Under the pieces are notes generated by a model that saw only the letters and a list, made by a program, of their open reading frames with translations, searched no databases and had not been told where the DNA came from. A stretch of DNA of 64,000 bases from Companilactobacillus bobalius (lineage in GTDB: Bacteria > Bacillota > Bacilli > Lactobacillales > Lactobacillaceae): positions 62,001 through 126,000 of the forward strand of contig NZ_LNUA01000029.1 in the NCBI RefSeq assembly GCF_009764355.1, given 5' to 3'. A program made the position numbers and the translations under genes. Position 1 is the first letter of the stretch, and each line of letters opens with the position of its first letter. Below are positions 1 to 8,276 of this stretch, one piece after another.

Positions 1-63
1 ATGTCCTACTGGTGAACCGAATAAAGCTAACATTGTCGTATGACCATCAATTCTTGCTTCCAT
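1..63 (-). CDS. Shikimate/quinate dehydrogenase family protein, N-terminal fragment (cut by window edge)
   Basis: Only the first 21 codons are inside the window. They start at an ATG whose complement lies at 61-63, 3 nt after the stop of the preceding AroE-like gene. The peptide ends in GSPVGH, the same motif as in the upstream neighbour and equivalent to the shikimate-binding N-P-I-G-H-S region of AroE. This shows a second, tandem AroE-like gene in the same operon. The rest of the protein is unseen, so activity cannot be judged. Confidence 0.8.
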   Translation of the reverse strand, partial: MEARIDGHTTMLALFGSPVGH

Positions 64-66
64 AAT

Positions 67-960
67 TTAGCCTTCTTTGACTGTTTCTTTAGCTTGTTGT
101 TGCTCGTAAGCTTGATATTCTGCAGTTGGCATTTCCTTACCCGTAAACAAGCTGTAAGCTGCAGCACCTTGCCATAACAGCATTCCTTTACCAGGAGCAA
201 TTGTACATCCCAAAGTTTCAGCGTCCTCAATTAACTTTGTCTTAAGAGGGTTGTAAACCGTATCGGCAACGACTAAATCAGAGCGTAAATAACTTTTATC
301 AACTAATGATTGCCCATCCAATGGCTTCATTCCTACGATAGTTGCGTTAACTAAAATATCGGCTTGAGCAATTTCTGCTTTCAATTTAGCCTGGTCAGCA
401 AGTGGATAAACATTAACCTTTACTTCTGGTTTAGCTTGTCCAATCTTTTCTTTAGTCTTTTCAGCATTTTGATAAAATTCATCATCTTGATTGAAAATAG
501 AAATTTCCTTAGCGCCATCTAAAGCACATTGAACTTGCAAAGCAGTTGCGGCACCACCAGCACCTAATACAACTAGTTTCTTACCTTTAATATCAACTCC
601 AGTTTCCTTCAGATTACGGACAAACCCAATTCCATCAGTAATGTGACCTGTTAATTTGCCATTATCATTCACGATTACATTGATAGCTCCAATAATTTTA
701 GCTGCTGGAGAAAGATCATCAACTAAAGTTGCAGCAATACTCTTGCATGGCATCGTAACGTTACTACCACGAACCTTAAATAGCCTGAGTGCATCGATTG
801 CTTGAGGCATTTGTTCCTTTTTAACATCAAAAGCTAAGTAAGCATAATCCAGCCCTTGTTTCTGAAAACTGAAATTATACATTGCTGGCGATCCCGAATG
901 TCCTACAGGTGAACCTAATAATGTAAATAAACCTGTTGTTCCCGAAATACGTTTTTCCAT
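67..960 (-). CDS. Shikimate/quinate 5-dehydrogenase (AroE family)
   Basis: NAD(P)-dependent oxidoreductase interconverting 3-dehydroshikimate/shikimate or dehydroquinate/quinate in the cytoplasm. Seen: GSPVGHSGSP near residue 16, the catalytic-type Lys73 in NVTMPCK, Asp109 in GHITDG, the dinucleotide-binding GAGGAA at 133-138, the NATIVGM motif and a C-terminal GMLLWQGAAAY motif. At 297 aa it is longer than biosynthetic AroE (about 270), as is common for catabolic paralogues. I chose the ATG at 960 because AAGGAG lies 8 nt upstream; the GTG at 969 overlaps that site. It follows an SDR gene and precedes a second AroE-like gene, and the cluster diverges from a LysR gene. A dissimilatory rather than biosynthetic role is inferred from this context. 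Cofactor and substrate preference cannot be read from sequence. Confidence 0.9.
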   Translation of the reverse strand: MEKRISGTTGLFTLLGSPVGHSGSPAMYNFSFQKQGLDYAYLAFDVKKEQMPQAIDALRLFKVRGSNVTMPCKSIAATLVDDLSPAAKIIGAINVIVNDNGKLTGHITDGIGFVRNLKETGVDIKGKKLVVLGAGGAATALQVQCALDGAKEISIFNQDDEFYQNAEKTKEKIGQAKPEVKVNVYPLADQAKLKAEIAQADILVNATIVGMKPLDGQSLVDKSYLRSDLVVADTVYNPLKTKLIEDAETLGCTIAPGKGMLLWQGAAAYSLFTGKEMPTAEYQAYEQQQAKETVKEG

Positions 961-977
961 GATAAGCACTCCTTATA

Positions 978-1003
978 AAAAGAACTGAGACTTTCGTCTC
1001 AGT
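978..1003 (-). terminator. Intra-operon hairpin with GAAA tetraloop and U-rich tail
   Basis: On the minus strand ACTGAGAC-GAAA-GTCTCAGT is followed by TCTTTTT. It lies between the SDR stop and the AroE-like start, so it would partly terminate transcription within the operon or stabilise the upstream mRNA. The ribosome site of the next gene follows directly. Confidence 0.7.
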
Positions 1004-1016
1004 CTCTTAATTAAAT

Positions 1017-1856
1017 TTATTTTTTAGCTGGTTGGTGATGATCAATAGCATATTGACGACGGCCACCTGGTTTTGGAATCATATCTGAGATCATCATATG
1101 AATTCCACCATCGACCATAACTTCACTACCATTTGTATAATCCGAGCGATCACTGGCCATGAATAGAACAGTATTAGAAATATCGGTCAAGTTACCGATT
1201 CGTTTGCTGGCAACTAAACGTTTTCTACCATCTTCAACTTTAGGATCACTGTAAAAGTTTTCTGATAATGGTGTCTTAACTAAACATGGGAGAACGCAAT
1301 TACTGCGTAATCCAAATTGTCCCCATTCAGCAGCCATTTGTTTGGACATCATATTAACAGCAGCTTTGGTTGTACTATAGGCACCACTATATGTTTCTGG
1401 TGATAGTGAAGCAGCGGTTGAGATGTGAACTAAAGTACCGTGTCCTTGCTTGATCATAACTTTTCCAAATCTTTGCGACATTAAAAAGTAACCTGTAATG
1501 TTAACGTTCAAAGCTTGTTGCCACTCGTCTAAACGTAGATCTTCTAATGGTGAGAATCTCAAAATAGCAGCAGTATTAACCAAGACATCAACTTTTCCAA
1601 ATTTATCAACAACTTCTTTGACAGCTGCATCAACTTCCGTTTCATCAGTGGTATTACATTGAATTGCTAAAGTTTTAACATCATATTTGTCAGAAATTTC
1701 TTTAGCTAAAGCTTCTGTTTTACCTTTTAATAAGTCGACCAAAACAATGTTGGCACCTTGTTGGGCAAAATCATTGGAAAACTTGGTTCCCATTCCACCA
1801 ACGGCTCCAGTAATAACAACGACTTTTCCTTCTAATCCTAACCATGTATCACTCAT
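1017..1856 (-). CDS. Short-chain dehydrogenase/reductase (SDR)
   Basis: Classical SDR of 279 aa, NAD(P)H-dependent and cytoplasmic. Seen: Rossmann motif TGAVGGMG at 16-23, NTAA (the NNAG equivalent) near 94, and the catalytic triad Ser146, Tyr160 and Lys164 (YSTTK). The C-terminus contains the usual VDGG motif. The start is an ATG at 1856 preceded by a run of Gs acting as ribosome site. It lies between the frameshifted TIM-barrel gene and the AroE-like genes, so its substrate is probably a hydroxylated cyclohexane carboxylate or a related intermediate. That is inference from context; SDR substrate cannot be assigned from motifs. Confidence 0.88.
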   Translation of the reverse strand: MSDTWLGLEGKVVVITGAVGGMGTKFSNDFAQQGANIVLVDLLKGKTEALAKEISDKYDVKTLAIQCNTTDETEVDAAVKEVVDKFGKVDVLVNTAAILRFSPLEDLRLDEWQQALNVNITGYFLMSQRFGKVMIKQGHGTLVHISTAASLSPETYSGAYSTTKAAVNMMSKQMAAEWGQFGLRSNCVLPCLVKTPLSENFYSDPKVEDGRKRLVASKRIGNLTDISNTVLFMASDRSDYTNGSEVMVDGGIHMMISDMIPKPGGRRQYAIDHHQPAKK

Positions 1857-1880
1857 ATTTTTGTACCCCCCAATTGCTAA

Positions 1881-2731
1881 TTATGCTGTAACTGTTTCTT
1901 TCAAAATTTCAGGCCATGCTTCTTCCATAACCTTAATGGTGTTTTTATATGTGTAATCAGCTACGTAATCAATTCCTTTAGCCATGTATGCATCAGAAAT
2001 CACTTCTACACCGATAACCTTTGGATCAACTCCAGCATCTTTGATCATCTTAACGAATCCTGCTGTATCCAAATCTCCAGTACCGGGAGCTAGACGGTCA
2101 TGCATTGATTCATCACGCAAAATTGATTTAGCGTATGGTCTTGTATAAGCGTCATCAATTGAATAGAAATAACACGTTTAGCTTGCTCCTTTGTCAACAT
2201 GTTATATGGTTGATCAGCTCTAACCCAGTGCCACATATCCAAAAGCATATAAACATTGTCGCAATTAGCTTTTTGCATGATTTTCCACGTTTTATCCAAG
2301 TTTGGCAAACCACTGTATGGCATTGGTTCTAGTGCAATGATCCACTTGCCCGCTCTAGCTGCTAATTCTTGAAGTTTCTTAGCTGTGTAATCAATTGGAT
2401 AGTCTTCCATCAATCCGGTATTAATATGTTTTACACCGAATAATTCACACATATGGAAACACATTTGTTCCTTATACTTTTGTTCATAAGTTCTTGGCTC
2501 TTCACACCATTGAACGATGTATTCAACTTCAGTACATCTAATATTGTATTTAGCAAGAATATCGAGAATATCTTTATCTGTTAAACCTTCATTTAAGGCA
2601 TCAACATAAGTTTCGGCACGTAGTCCAATTCCATCGTAACCTGCTTCACTAGCGGCTTTACAACGATCTTCAAAACTGCATTTATCACCTAACGTCCAAG
2701 AACTAACTGTAATGGGATGTGTCTTTGTCAT
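1881..2731 (-). pseudogene. Sugar-phosphate isomerase/epimerase-like TIM-barrel protein (possible 3-dehydroshikimate dehydratase), frameshifted
   Basis: Two overlapping reading frames together encode one xylose-isomerase-like TIM barrel. The first (start ATG 2731, ribosome site GGAGGAG) runs through ALEPMP and the metal-site LLDMWHW to VISIQL, then shifts into a foreign 21-residue tail. The second frame resumes with ...DAYTRPYAKSILRDESMHDR and continues to the natural C-terminus. Adding one nucleotide near 2154-2158 restores IQLNDAY and a 283-aa protein. The length of 851 nt, one short of a multiple of three, fits a 1-nt deletion. Putative metal ligands (Glu in LEPMP, Asp in LLDMW, Glu in GVEVIS) lie on both sides of the break, so neither fragment alone should be active. 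Context with AroE and LysR suggests 3-dehydroshikimate dehydratase. A sequencing error is possible. Confidence 0.85.
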
Positions 2732-2942
2732 AATTAACTCCTCCAAAAGTTTGTGGATTTAGCATGCATGTTCTTTAATTCACATATTTGTTTACGAGTT
2801 CAATGTAATCGTTTTCTGAATAATCGTCCAATTACTCTTTATCGCAGTCATCTATAGCCAAAAGTTATTGATTCTGCTATATTGGCTATATAAAACGGTT
2901 TCAACGGTGAACAAATCTAATTTTTTAAGGGGATATTTTGTT
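2732..2942. promoter_or_regulatory. Divergent regulatory region with LysR-type inverted repeat
   Basis: The 211-bp gap separates the aromatic-acid operon from its LysR gene. It contains the exact 9-bp inverted repeat TATAGCCAA (2853-2861) and TTGGCTATA (2882-2890) with a 20-bp spacer. Position and symmetry fit a LysR-family operator controlling both directions. Binding by the adjacent regulator is inferred. Confidence 0.6.
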
Positions 2943-3848
2943 ATGAATTTAGATCATCTACGTTATTTTGTAGCTTTATCTAGAACTGAGAATTACACTC
3001 AGACGGCAAAAACGTTACATATTACACAACCAAGTTTAACTAAAGCGATGCATTCCTTAGAAAAAGAACTCGATTTAACTTTATTTCAACGGGAAGGTCG
3101 CCGTGTTACCCTTACCTCGGAAGGAAGATTGTTTGCTAACAGTGTTTCTACATCACTGATTTCACTGGATAAAAGCATTGCCGAGGCTAAAAGTCTTAAT
3201 GAAGAAAAAACGATTATCCATTTAGCATCCTTGCGTACTTTGAGCATTAAATGGTTACCTGACATGGCTCAACGTTTTCTGAAATCTACTGAAAATCCAA
3301 CGGTTGATTTTCAATTCAATACTGACACAGGACTCTCGCCAGATATTCTCAATGGTTTACGTTCCAGAAAGTACGATGTAGCTTTTTGCTCTCGATTGGA
3401 CAACTATCCTGATCTGAATTTCTTCCCTGTGGCTGAACAAACGATGGTTTGTATCACACCAATTGATCATGCTTTAGCCAATCATTCCAGCGTAAATCTG
3501 TCAGAGACCTTAAACTATCCTCAGGTCACCTTTTCAGAAAGCAGTGGTTTGTATTCCATTATGAATAAGTTGTTCAATGAAGTCGGGGGGCATCCGATTG
3601 TTGCCTACTCTGTTGAAGAGGATCAGGCAATTGCTGGTTTAGTTGCCAATGGATTCGGTATCGCCATCGTCCCTAATATGTCGATCATGCAAACTATGCC
3701 GGTTAAGATAATTCCAATTTCATTTCCTAATAAACAACGAATCCTTTATATGGCAACCCTAAAAAGAACTGAGAACCAACCAGCCATCGCTAGTTTTGTT
3801 AATTTTGTCAAATCACAGAGTAAACAACTTTCAATCAATAATATTTAA
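2943..3848 (+). CDS. LysR-family transcriptional regulator (QuiR-like by context)
   Basis: LysR regulator of 301 aa: N-terminal winged helix starting MNLDHLRYFVALSRTENYT, with recognition region TQPSLTKAMHSLEKELDLTLF, and a C-terminal periplasmic-binding-like effector domain from about residue 90. I chose the ATG at 2943 because AAGGGG lies about 10 nt upstream and because LysR proteins begin this way; the longer frame from 2868 would add 25 residues with no family match. It is transcribed away from the shikimate/quinate-type operon, the standard LysR arrangement. LysR regulators (QuiR) controlling quinate/shikimate genes are known in Listeria and lactobacilli. The same role here is inference; the effector would be a pathway intermediate. 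Confidence 0.9.
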   Translation: MNLDHLRYFVALSRTENYTQTAKTLHITQPSLTKAMHSLEKELDLTLFQREGRRVTLTSEGRLFANSVSTSLISLDKSIAEAKSLNEEKTIIHLASLRTLSIKWLPDMAQRFLKSTENPTVDFQFNTDTGLSPDILNGLRSRKYDVAFCSRLDNYPDLNFFPVAEQTMVCITPIDHALANHSSVNLSETLNYPQVTFSESSGLYSIMNKLFNEVGGHPIVAYSVEEDQAIAGLVANGFGIAIVPNMSIMQTMPVKIIPISFPNKQRILYMATLKRTENQPAIASFVNFVKSQSKQLSINNI

Positions 3849-3858
3849 GAGTTAAAAA

Positions 3859-3897
3859 AAGGATGTTATTCAACTAATTGTTGATTAACATCCTTCT
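3859..3897. terminator. Bidirectional terminator between lysR and hxlR
   Basis: AAGGATGTTA pairs with TAACATCCTT around a central CAAC/GTTG stem, with an A-run on the left and T-rich sequence on the right. It overlaps the last codons of the convergent hxlR-type gene and serves both genes. Confidence 0.7.
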
Positions 3898-4282
3898 TAT
3901 TTTGATTCATTTTAATGTACCCATTGAAGTTATCAGACACAAAAGATACCGTTTGACCACTCTCCTGTAATTTGGCGGCATGCTTTTCTCCCCAAATTGA
4001 CATATCAATCAAAACCTTTCGCAAAGATTTACCCTCATCCGTTAAAGAATATTCAACATGTAAAGGCAAGCCTGGAAATCTAACGCGTCTCACTACCCCA
4101 TCATCTATCAACTCATTTAACTGTTGTGTTAAAACTTTCTGACTAATATCAGGAATTTTTCGCAATAATTCTCCATTACGACGCGATTTCATACCTAATT
4201 TGCAGAGAATTAAGGATTTCCATTTTCCATTGATAATTGACATTGTAAGGTCAAGACTCATATGATAATTTTTCTCCGCCAT
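3866..4282 (-). CDS. HxlR-family transcriptional regulator
   Basis: Winged-helix regulator of 138 aa. Seen: NGKWKSLILCKLG, then LLRKIPDISQKVLTQQLNEL and DDGVVRRV, the HxlR signature. Start ATG 4282 has GAGGAG 7 nt upstream; the in-frame ATG at 4297 overlaps that site. It is divergent from an Old Yellow Enzyme-type reductase, its likely target. The protein has one cysteine, Cys27 in the first helix region. Several HxlR regulators (YodB, HypR type) sense quinones or electrophiles through a conserved N-terminal Cys, so thiol-based sensing is a reasonable but unproven inference. Confidence 0.9.
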   Translation of the reverse strand: MAEKNYHMSLDLTMSIINGKWKSLILCKLGMKSRRNGELLRKIPDISQKVLTQQLNELIDDGVVRRVRFPGLPLHVEYSLTDEGKSLRKVLIDMSIWGEKHAAKLQESGQTVSFVSDNFNGYIKMNQNKKDVNQQLVE

Positions 4283-4396
4283 TTCCAAACTCCTCATTCG
4301 AATTTATTTGTAGTTACTAAAAAGTGCGTACTATGATTCTAGCACATAAGACTTTAAAATGATTTTGTTAAAACTTATAAAAGTGAGGTCCTACTT

Positions 4397-5572
4397 ATGA
4401 CAACAAAATATAAATTTTTGAAGCCTTATACATTTAAAAACGGCGTTACAGTGAAAAATCGTATCGTGATTCCACCAATGACTGAAGCTGCTGCTTTAGA
4501 AAATGGTGCTATTTCTCGTGACGAGTTACATTACTTCGATATTCATACTGGTGGTGCCGGCATGTTTATCGCTCCAACCATGAACGTTTCAGACGATGGT
4601 AAAGGTTTTGAGGGTGAACCTTCTGTTGCCAGTGATAAATTCATGCCCGGTCTAACCAAATTGGCTCATACTATGAAGCAAAATGGAACTAAGGCAATTC
4701 TTCAAATTTTTCATGCTGGTAGAATGTCTAACTCTAAGATTTTACGTGGGGTTCAACCTGTTTCAGCTAGTGCTGTGGCTGCTTTACGCCCTAACGCTGA
4801 AACGCCTCGTGAACTAAAAGAATCAGAAATCGAACAAATCATTAAAGATTTTGGCGAAGCTACTCGTCGTGCCATTCAAGCTGGTTTTGATGGAATTGAA
4901 TTACATGGTGCAAATACTTATTTGATGCAACAATTCTTCTCACCCCATTCTAACCGTCGCACAGACAAATGGGGTGGCAACTTTGAAAACAGAACTCGCT
5001 TTGCTTTAGAAATCATCAAGAGTGTCAATGAAGCTGTTTCAAAATACGCTGATGACAAATTTATCATTGGATATCGGATTTCTCCTGAGGAAATTGAAGA
5101 ACCAGGTATTCGTTTAGACGATACTTTGAAATTCATTGACCTTTTAGCCGATCAACCAATAGACTATCTTCATGTTTCAATGGGATACGCTTGGAGAACT
5201 TCACTGAACGACAAATCTGATAAAGAACCAATTATTCTAAAAATCAAACAAACGGTAAATAATCGTCTGCCTCTAATTTCCGTTGGCTCAATTGAAAAAC
5301 CTGACGATGCAGAAAAAATTATGGATGCAGGCATTGACTTTGCTGCTATCGGACGTGAATCAATCAGGGAACCTAATTGGGTTCAAAAAATTGAATTGAA
5401 TCAAGAAGATTCCATCAGTTACACACTATCTGCGACTGAATTAGATTCACTTGGTATTAATTCCGCCTTCTTAGATTTCTTATATGACCTACATGCCGAT
5501 CTACATTGGGTTGATCAAGAGCAACCTAAAGATGATTTCGATAAAAAACTTGGCGGCGTTGAAGGCAACTAG
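4397..5572 (+). CDS. NADH:flavin oxidoreductase, Old Yellow Enzyme family
   Basis: FMN-dependent TIM-barrel reductase of 391 aa, usually reducing alpha,beta-unsaturated carbonyls or quinones. Seen: N-terminal FKNGVTVKNRIVIPPMT, FHAGRMSN, the strongly conserved GFDGIELHGANTYLMQQF followed by FSPHSNRRTDKWGG and ENRTRF, and the phosphate-binding VGSI...AAIGRE near the C-terminus. It has only the barrel and a short tail, not the extra Fe-S/FAD domains of 2,4-dienoyl-CoA reductase. It diverges from an HxlR regulator and ends at a strong terminator, so it is monocistronic. A detoxification role is inferred from the pairing. The physiological substrate is unknown. Confidence 0.92.
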   Translation: MTTKYKFLKPYTFKNGVTVKNRIVIPPMTEAAALENGAISRDELHYFDIHTGGAGMFIAPTMNVSDDGKGFEGEPSVASDKFMPGLTKLAHTMKQNGTKAILQIFHAGRMSNSKILRGVQPVSASAVAALRPNAETPRELKESEIEQIIKDFGEATRRAIQAGFDGIELHGANTYLMQQFFSPHSNRRTDKWGGNFENRTRFALEIIKSVNEAVSKYADDKFIIGYRISPEEIEEPGIRLDDTLKFIDLLADQPIDYLHVSMGYAWRTSLNDKSDKEPIILKIKQTVNNRLPLISVGSIEKPDDAEKIMDAGIDFAAIGRESIREPNWVQKIELNQEDSISYTLSATELDSLGINSAFLDFLYDLHADLHWVDQEQPKDDFDKKLGGVEGN

Positions 5573-5587
5573 AATAAAAATATAATT

Positions 5588-5653
5588 AAAAAGCGACATC
5601 TATTCAGGATTCGGCACAGTGTATACCGTATCTAATAGACGTCGTTTTTTTAT
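5588..5653. terminator. Bidirectional terminator
   Basis: Long imperfect hairpin: AAAAGCGACATCTATT (left) pairs with AATAGACGTCGTTTTT (right), with A- and T-runs flanking. It lies between convergent OYE and copper ATPase genes. Confidence 0.8.
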
Positions 5654-5661
5654 TTTAAATC

Positions 5662-7587
5662 TTATGCTGTTTTAACTTTAGTATCAATCTTAGCCTTATT
5701 TAACAAGACAGAGCTAGTTACAACTGACAAGGAACTAAAAGCCATAGCTAATCCGGCTAATTCAGGACTCAATGTCAATCCGACAGCAAAGAATAACCCA
5801 GCTGCAACGGGGATTCCTAAAACATTATAGACAAAGGCCCAGAACAAATTGAGTTTGATACGATTAAAGGTCTTCTTACTCAATTCAAGAGCTTTAGCAA
5901 CATCCCTCAAATCATTCTTCATTAGAACAATTCCACCGGATTCAATTGCTATATCAGTTCCAGAACCCATGGCGATACCAACGTCAGCCATTGTTAAAGC
6001 TGGTGCATCATTAATACCATCACCAACAAACGCTACTTTTCCGTTCTTTTGTAGTTCTTCGACATGATCAGCCTTATCACCAGGTAGAACATCAGCGATA
6101 ACTTCGTCAATTCCGACTTCTTGAGCAATAGCTTGAGCAACTCGTTCATTATCACCTGTTAACATAACAGTTCTTAATCCACGAGCTTTCAAAGTAGCGA
6201 TAGCTTCTTTAGATGTAGCCTTAGGAGCATCCTGAATAGCAATCATACCGATAACTTCTTGATTCAAACCAACAAAGACTACCGTTTTGGCTTCGTTTTG
6301 TAATTGCACCATTTTGTTTTCTAAATCAGCGGAAATCTTAACATCGTTCAATAATTTGTCATTTCCAACAAAGGCTTTTTGACCATTAACGATAGCTTCA
6401 ACACCCTTACCTTCAATGGCTTGGAAAGAATCGGCCTTGTCTGCTTGAACATTATCCGCCTTAGCTTTATCCAGAATGGCTGTAGCTAAAGGATGTTCAG
6501 ATGATTCTTCCAAAGCGGCGGCGAGTTTCAAAACTTGTTGTGAATCACCAACAATATCAGTAACTTCTGGTTTACCATTTGTGATAGTACCAGTCTTATC
6601 CATTACAACTGTTTTAACATCGTTAACTTCTTCAAGAACTTCACCATTCTTGATCAAAATACCCATTTTAGCTCCACGACCAGTTCCAACCATTAGGGCA
6701 GTTGGTGTTGCTAATCCCAAAGCACATGGACAAGCGATAACGACTACGGAAACTGCAAAAATCAGAGCTTGAGCAATTGTAGCACCCAAGAAAACGTACC
6801 AAACTAAGAACGTTAGAATTGAAAGGATCAAGACAACTGGTACAAAAACCTCAGAAACTTTATCAGTTAAATTTTGAATAGGAGCATGACTATTTTGAGC
6901 CTTCTTAACTAGTTCAACAATTTGTGACAACATTGTGTCACTACCAACTTTTTCAGCTTTGAACATAAAAGTTCCATTGCTGTTGATAGTTGAACCAATA
7001 ACTTTATCGCCAATCTTCTTAGTTACGGGCATACTTTCACCAGTAACCATTGATTCATCAACTGTTGAACTACCTTCAGTAATGACACCATCGACTGCAA
7101 TTTTTTGACCAGGTTTAACTTTAATTAAATCGCCTTGAACGACTTCGGCTAGTGGTATTTTGACCAATTTGCCATCACGCATAACTTCGGCTTCTTTAGC
7201 TTGCAAATCAACCAATTTTTCAATCGCATTTGAAGCGTTATTACGCATTCTTTCTTCAAAAACTTGTCCTAGTAAAACGAAAGTAACAACGAAAGCGGCA
7301 CTTTCAAAGAAAACACTTTGATGAGTAATCATAGCATAAATACTGTAGATATAGGCTGTGGCAGTACCAATAGCTACTAAAGTATCCATGTTGGAATGAT
7401 GTTTTTTAAATGAAGCCCAAGCACTCTGTAGAAATGGACGTGCGGCCACGGCCATAACGATAGTTGTTAAAATAAATTGAGTCCATTCGCCACCGGGAAT
7501 CATAATACCAAAGGGCATCAGAATCATTCCTACTAACATTGGTAATGAAAAGATTAAAGCAATCCAAAAACGTTTTGTAATTGTCAT
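5662..7587 (-). CDS. Cu(I)-exporting P1B-type ATPase without N-terminal metal-binding domain
   Basis: Membrane copper pump of 641 aa. Seen: TGES at 182-185 (actuator), CPC at 286-288 in the transport helix, phosphorylated Asp330 in DKTGT, SEHPLA (HP motif), GDGINDAPAL hinge, and the P1B-1 signatures YN...P and MAFSSLS in the last two helices, which mark Cu(I) specificity. The sequence enters the first membrane helix within 10 residues: there is no HMA (CxxC) domain and no His-rich tail. The ATG at 7587 overlaps the stop of the upstream cupredoxin gene (TAATG), so translation is probably coupled. Two cupredoxin proteins upstream in the operon may supply the missing metal-binding function. Control by cop boxes upstream is strongly suggested. 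Confidence 0.93.
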   Translation of the reverse strand: MTITKRFWIALIFSLPMLVGMILMPFGIMIPGGEWTQFILTTIVMAVAARPFLQSAWASFKKHHSNMDTLVAIGTATAYIYSIYAMITHQSVFFESAAFVVTFVLLGQVFEERMRNNASNAIEKLVDLQAKEAEVMRDGKLVKIPLAEVVQGDLIKVKPGQKIAVDGVITEGSSTVDESMVTGESMPVTKKIGDKVIGSTINSNGTFMFKAEKVGSDTMLSQIVELVKKAQNSHAPIQNLTDKVSEVFVPVVLILSILTFLVWYVFLGATIAQALIFAVSVVVIACPCALGLATPTALMVGTGRGAKMGILIKNGEVLEEVNDVKTVVMDKTGTITNGKPEVTDIVGDSQQVLKLAAALEESSEHPLATAILDKAKADNVQADKADSFQAIEGKGVEAIVNGQKAFVGNDKLLNDVKISADLENKMVQLQNEAKTVVFVGLNQEVIGMIAIQDAPKATSKEAIATLKARGLRTVMLTGDNERVAQAIAQEVGIDEVIADVLPGDKADHVEELQKNGKVAFVGDGINDAPALTMADVGIAMGSGTDIAIESGGIVLMKNDLRDVAKALELSKKTFNRIKLNLFWAFVYNVLGIPVAAGLFFAVGLTLSPELAGLAMAFSSLSVVTSSVLLNKAKIDTKVKTA

Positions 7588-7859
7588 TATTGAATCACTA
7601 CCTTTCCAGAGAACATATCCATACCGCAACTGAATTCGAACTCTCCTATTTTATCAGTTGAAACTGAAACAGTTTGAGCAACATTTAGTGGTAGCTGTTT
7701 TTCAAAATTCATTGTCTTAGAATGAACAACATCCAAACATCCCTGTGCATTAGTTCTGGTAAAAGTAAGTTCTGCGGGAATACCTTTTTCCAATTTAACA
7801 ACTGCGGGATCATATCCACCTGCAACTGTAACGTTAACCTTCTGTACCTTCTCAACCAT
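7587..7859 (-). CDS. Small soluble cupredoxin-domain protein
   Basis: 90-aa protein with no signal peptide or membrane helix, so probably a cytoplasmic copper-binding protein. It is a minimal beta-sandwich of the cupredoxin type (GGYDPAVVKLEKGIPAELTFTR). Candidate ligands are Cys41, His46, Cys78 and Met80/Met82 in SCGMDMF. It shares the CLD...CGMDMF pattern with the membrane-anchored upstream protein, so the two are paralogues. Start ATG 7859 has GGAGAAA upstream. The stop overlaps the ATPase start by 1 nt, implying tight co-expression. Role as copper donor to, or metal sensor for, the ATPase is inferred. Confidence 0.85.
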   Translation of the reverse strand: MVEKVQKVNVTVAGGYDPAVVKLEKGIPAELTFTRTNAQGCLDVVHSKTMNFEKQLPLNVAQTVSVSTDKIGEFEFSCGMDMFSGKVVIQ

Positions 7860-7874
7860 AATAATTTCTCCTCT

Positions 7875-8246
7875 TTATTTAATGATTACTTTGCCGTGAA
7901 ACATGTCCATACCACAAGCCCAATTAAATTCACCTGACTTGCTAGTATCAATTTCAACTGTTCGTTGTTTATTTTGTGGTAATTCTTGATTAATACCAAA
8001 ATCTGAGAAGACGACGCGATCTAAACAACTAGAAGCATCTTTTCTCGTAAAATTGATTGTGGCGGGAACACCTTTTTTCAAAGTAATAACTTCAGGTGAA
8101 TATCCACCATTAACCTCAACATCGACACTTTGATTGTTATCTTTTACATTGGCCGTTGTTTGAGCTACCTGATGATTGCCGAAGAACCACCAAAGAATAA
8201 ACCCTATAATTGCTAAACCAACGATTAATACGATCACCTTTGTCAT
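7875..8246 (-). CDS. Membrane-anchored cupredoxin-domain protein
   Basis: 123 aa. Residues 4-22 form a single hydrophobic helix (VIVLIVGLAIIGFILWWFF), followed by a short linker and a cupredoxin domain from about residue 41. Conserved candidate ligands are Cys74, Cys111, Met113 and Met115 (ACGMDMF). The His of the soluble paralogue is absent. With a short charged N-terminus the domain most likely faces outside as an uncleaved anchor. It is the first gene of the copper operon, directly downstream of the cop-box promoter, with ribosome site GGAGAG. A role in extracytoplasmic copper capture or hand-off is inferred. Confidence 0.85.
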   Translation of the reverse strand: MTKVIVLIVGLAIIGFILWWFFGNHQVAQTTANVKDNNQSVDVEVNGGYSPEVITLKKGVPATINFTRKDASSCLDRVVFSDFGINQELPQNKQRTVEIDTSKSGEFNWACGMDMFHGKVIIK

Positions 8247-8276
8247 AAATATCTCTCCTCAAATTCCTCAATTTAT

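Noticed and set aside
1687..1956. 89-codon plus-strand frame over the SDR gene
   Set aside because: Antisense shadow of an SDR with clear motifs.
2090..2153. The 21-residue tail of the longer TIM-barrel frame as a natural C-terminus
   Set aside because: The other frame continues the family sequence without a gap, so the tail is frameshift junk.
4298..4396. Partial inverted repeat TAGTTAC/GTACTA as HxlR operator
   Set aside because: Arms are short and one base off; too weak to list as a site.
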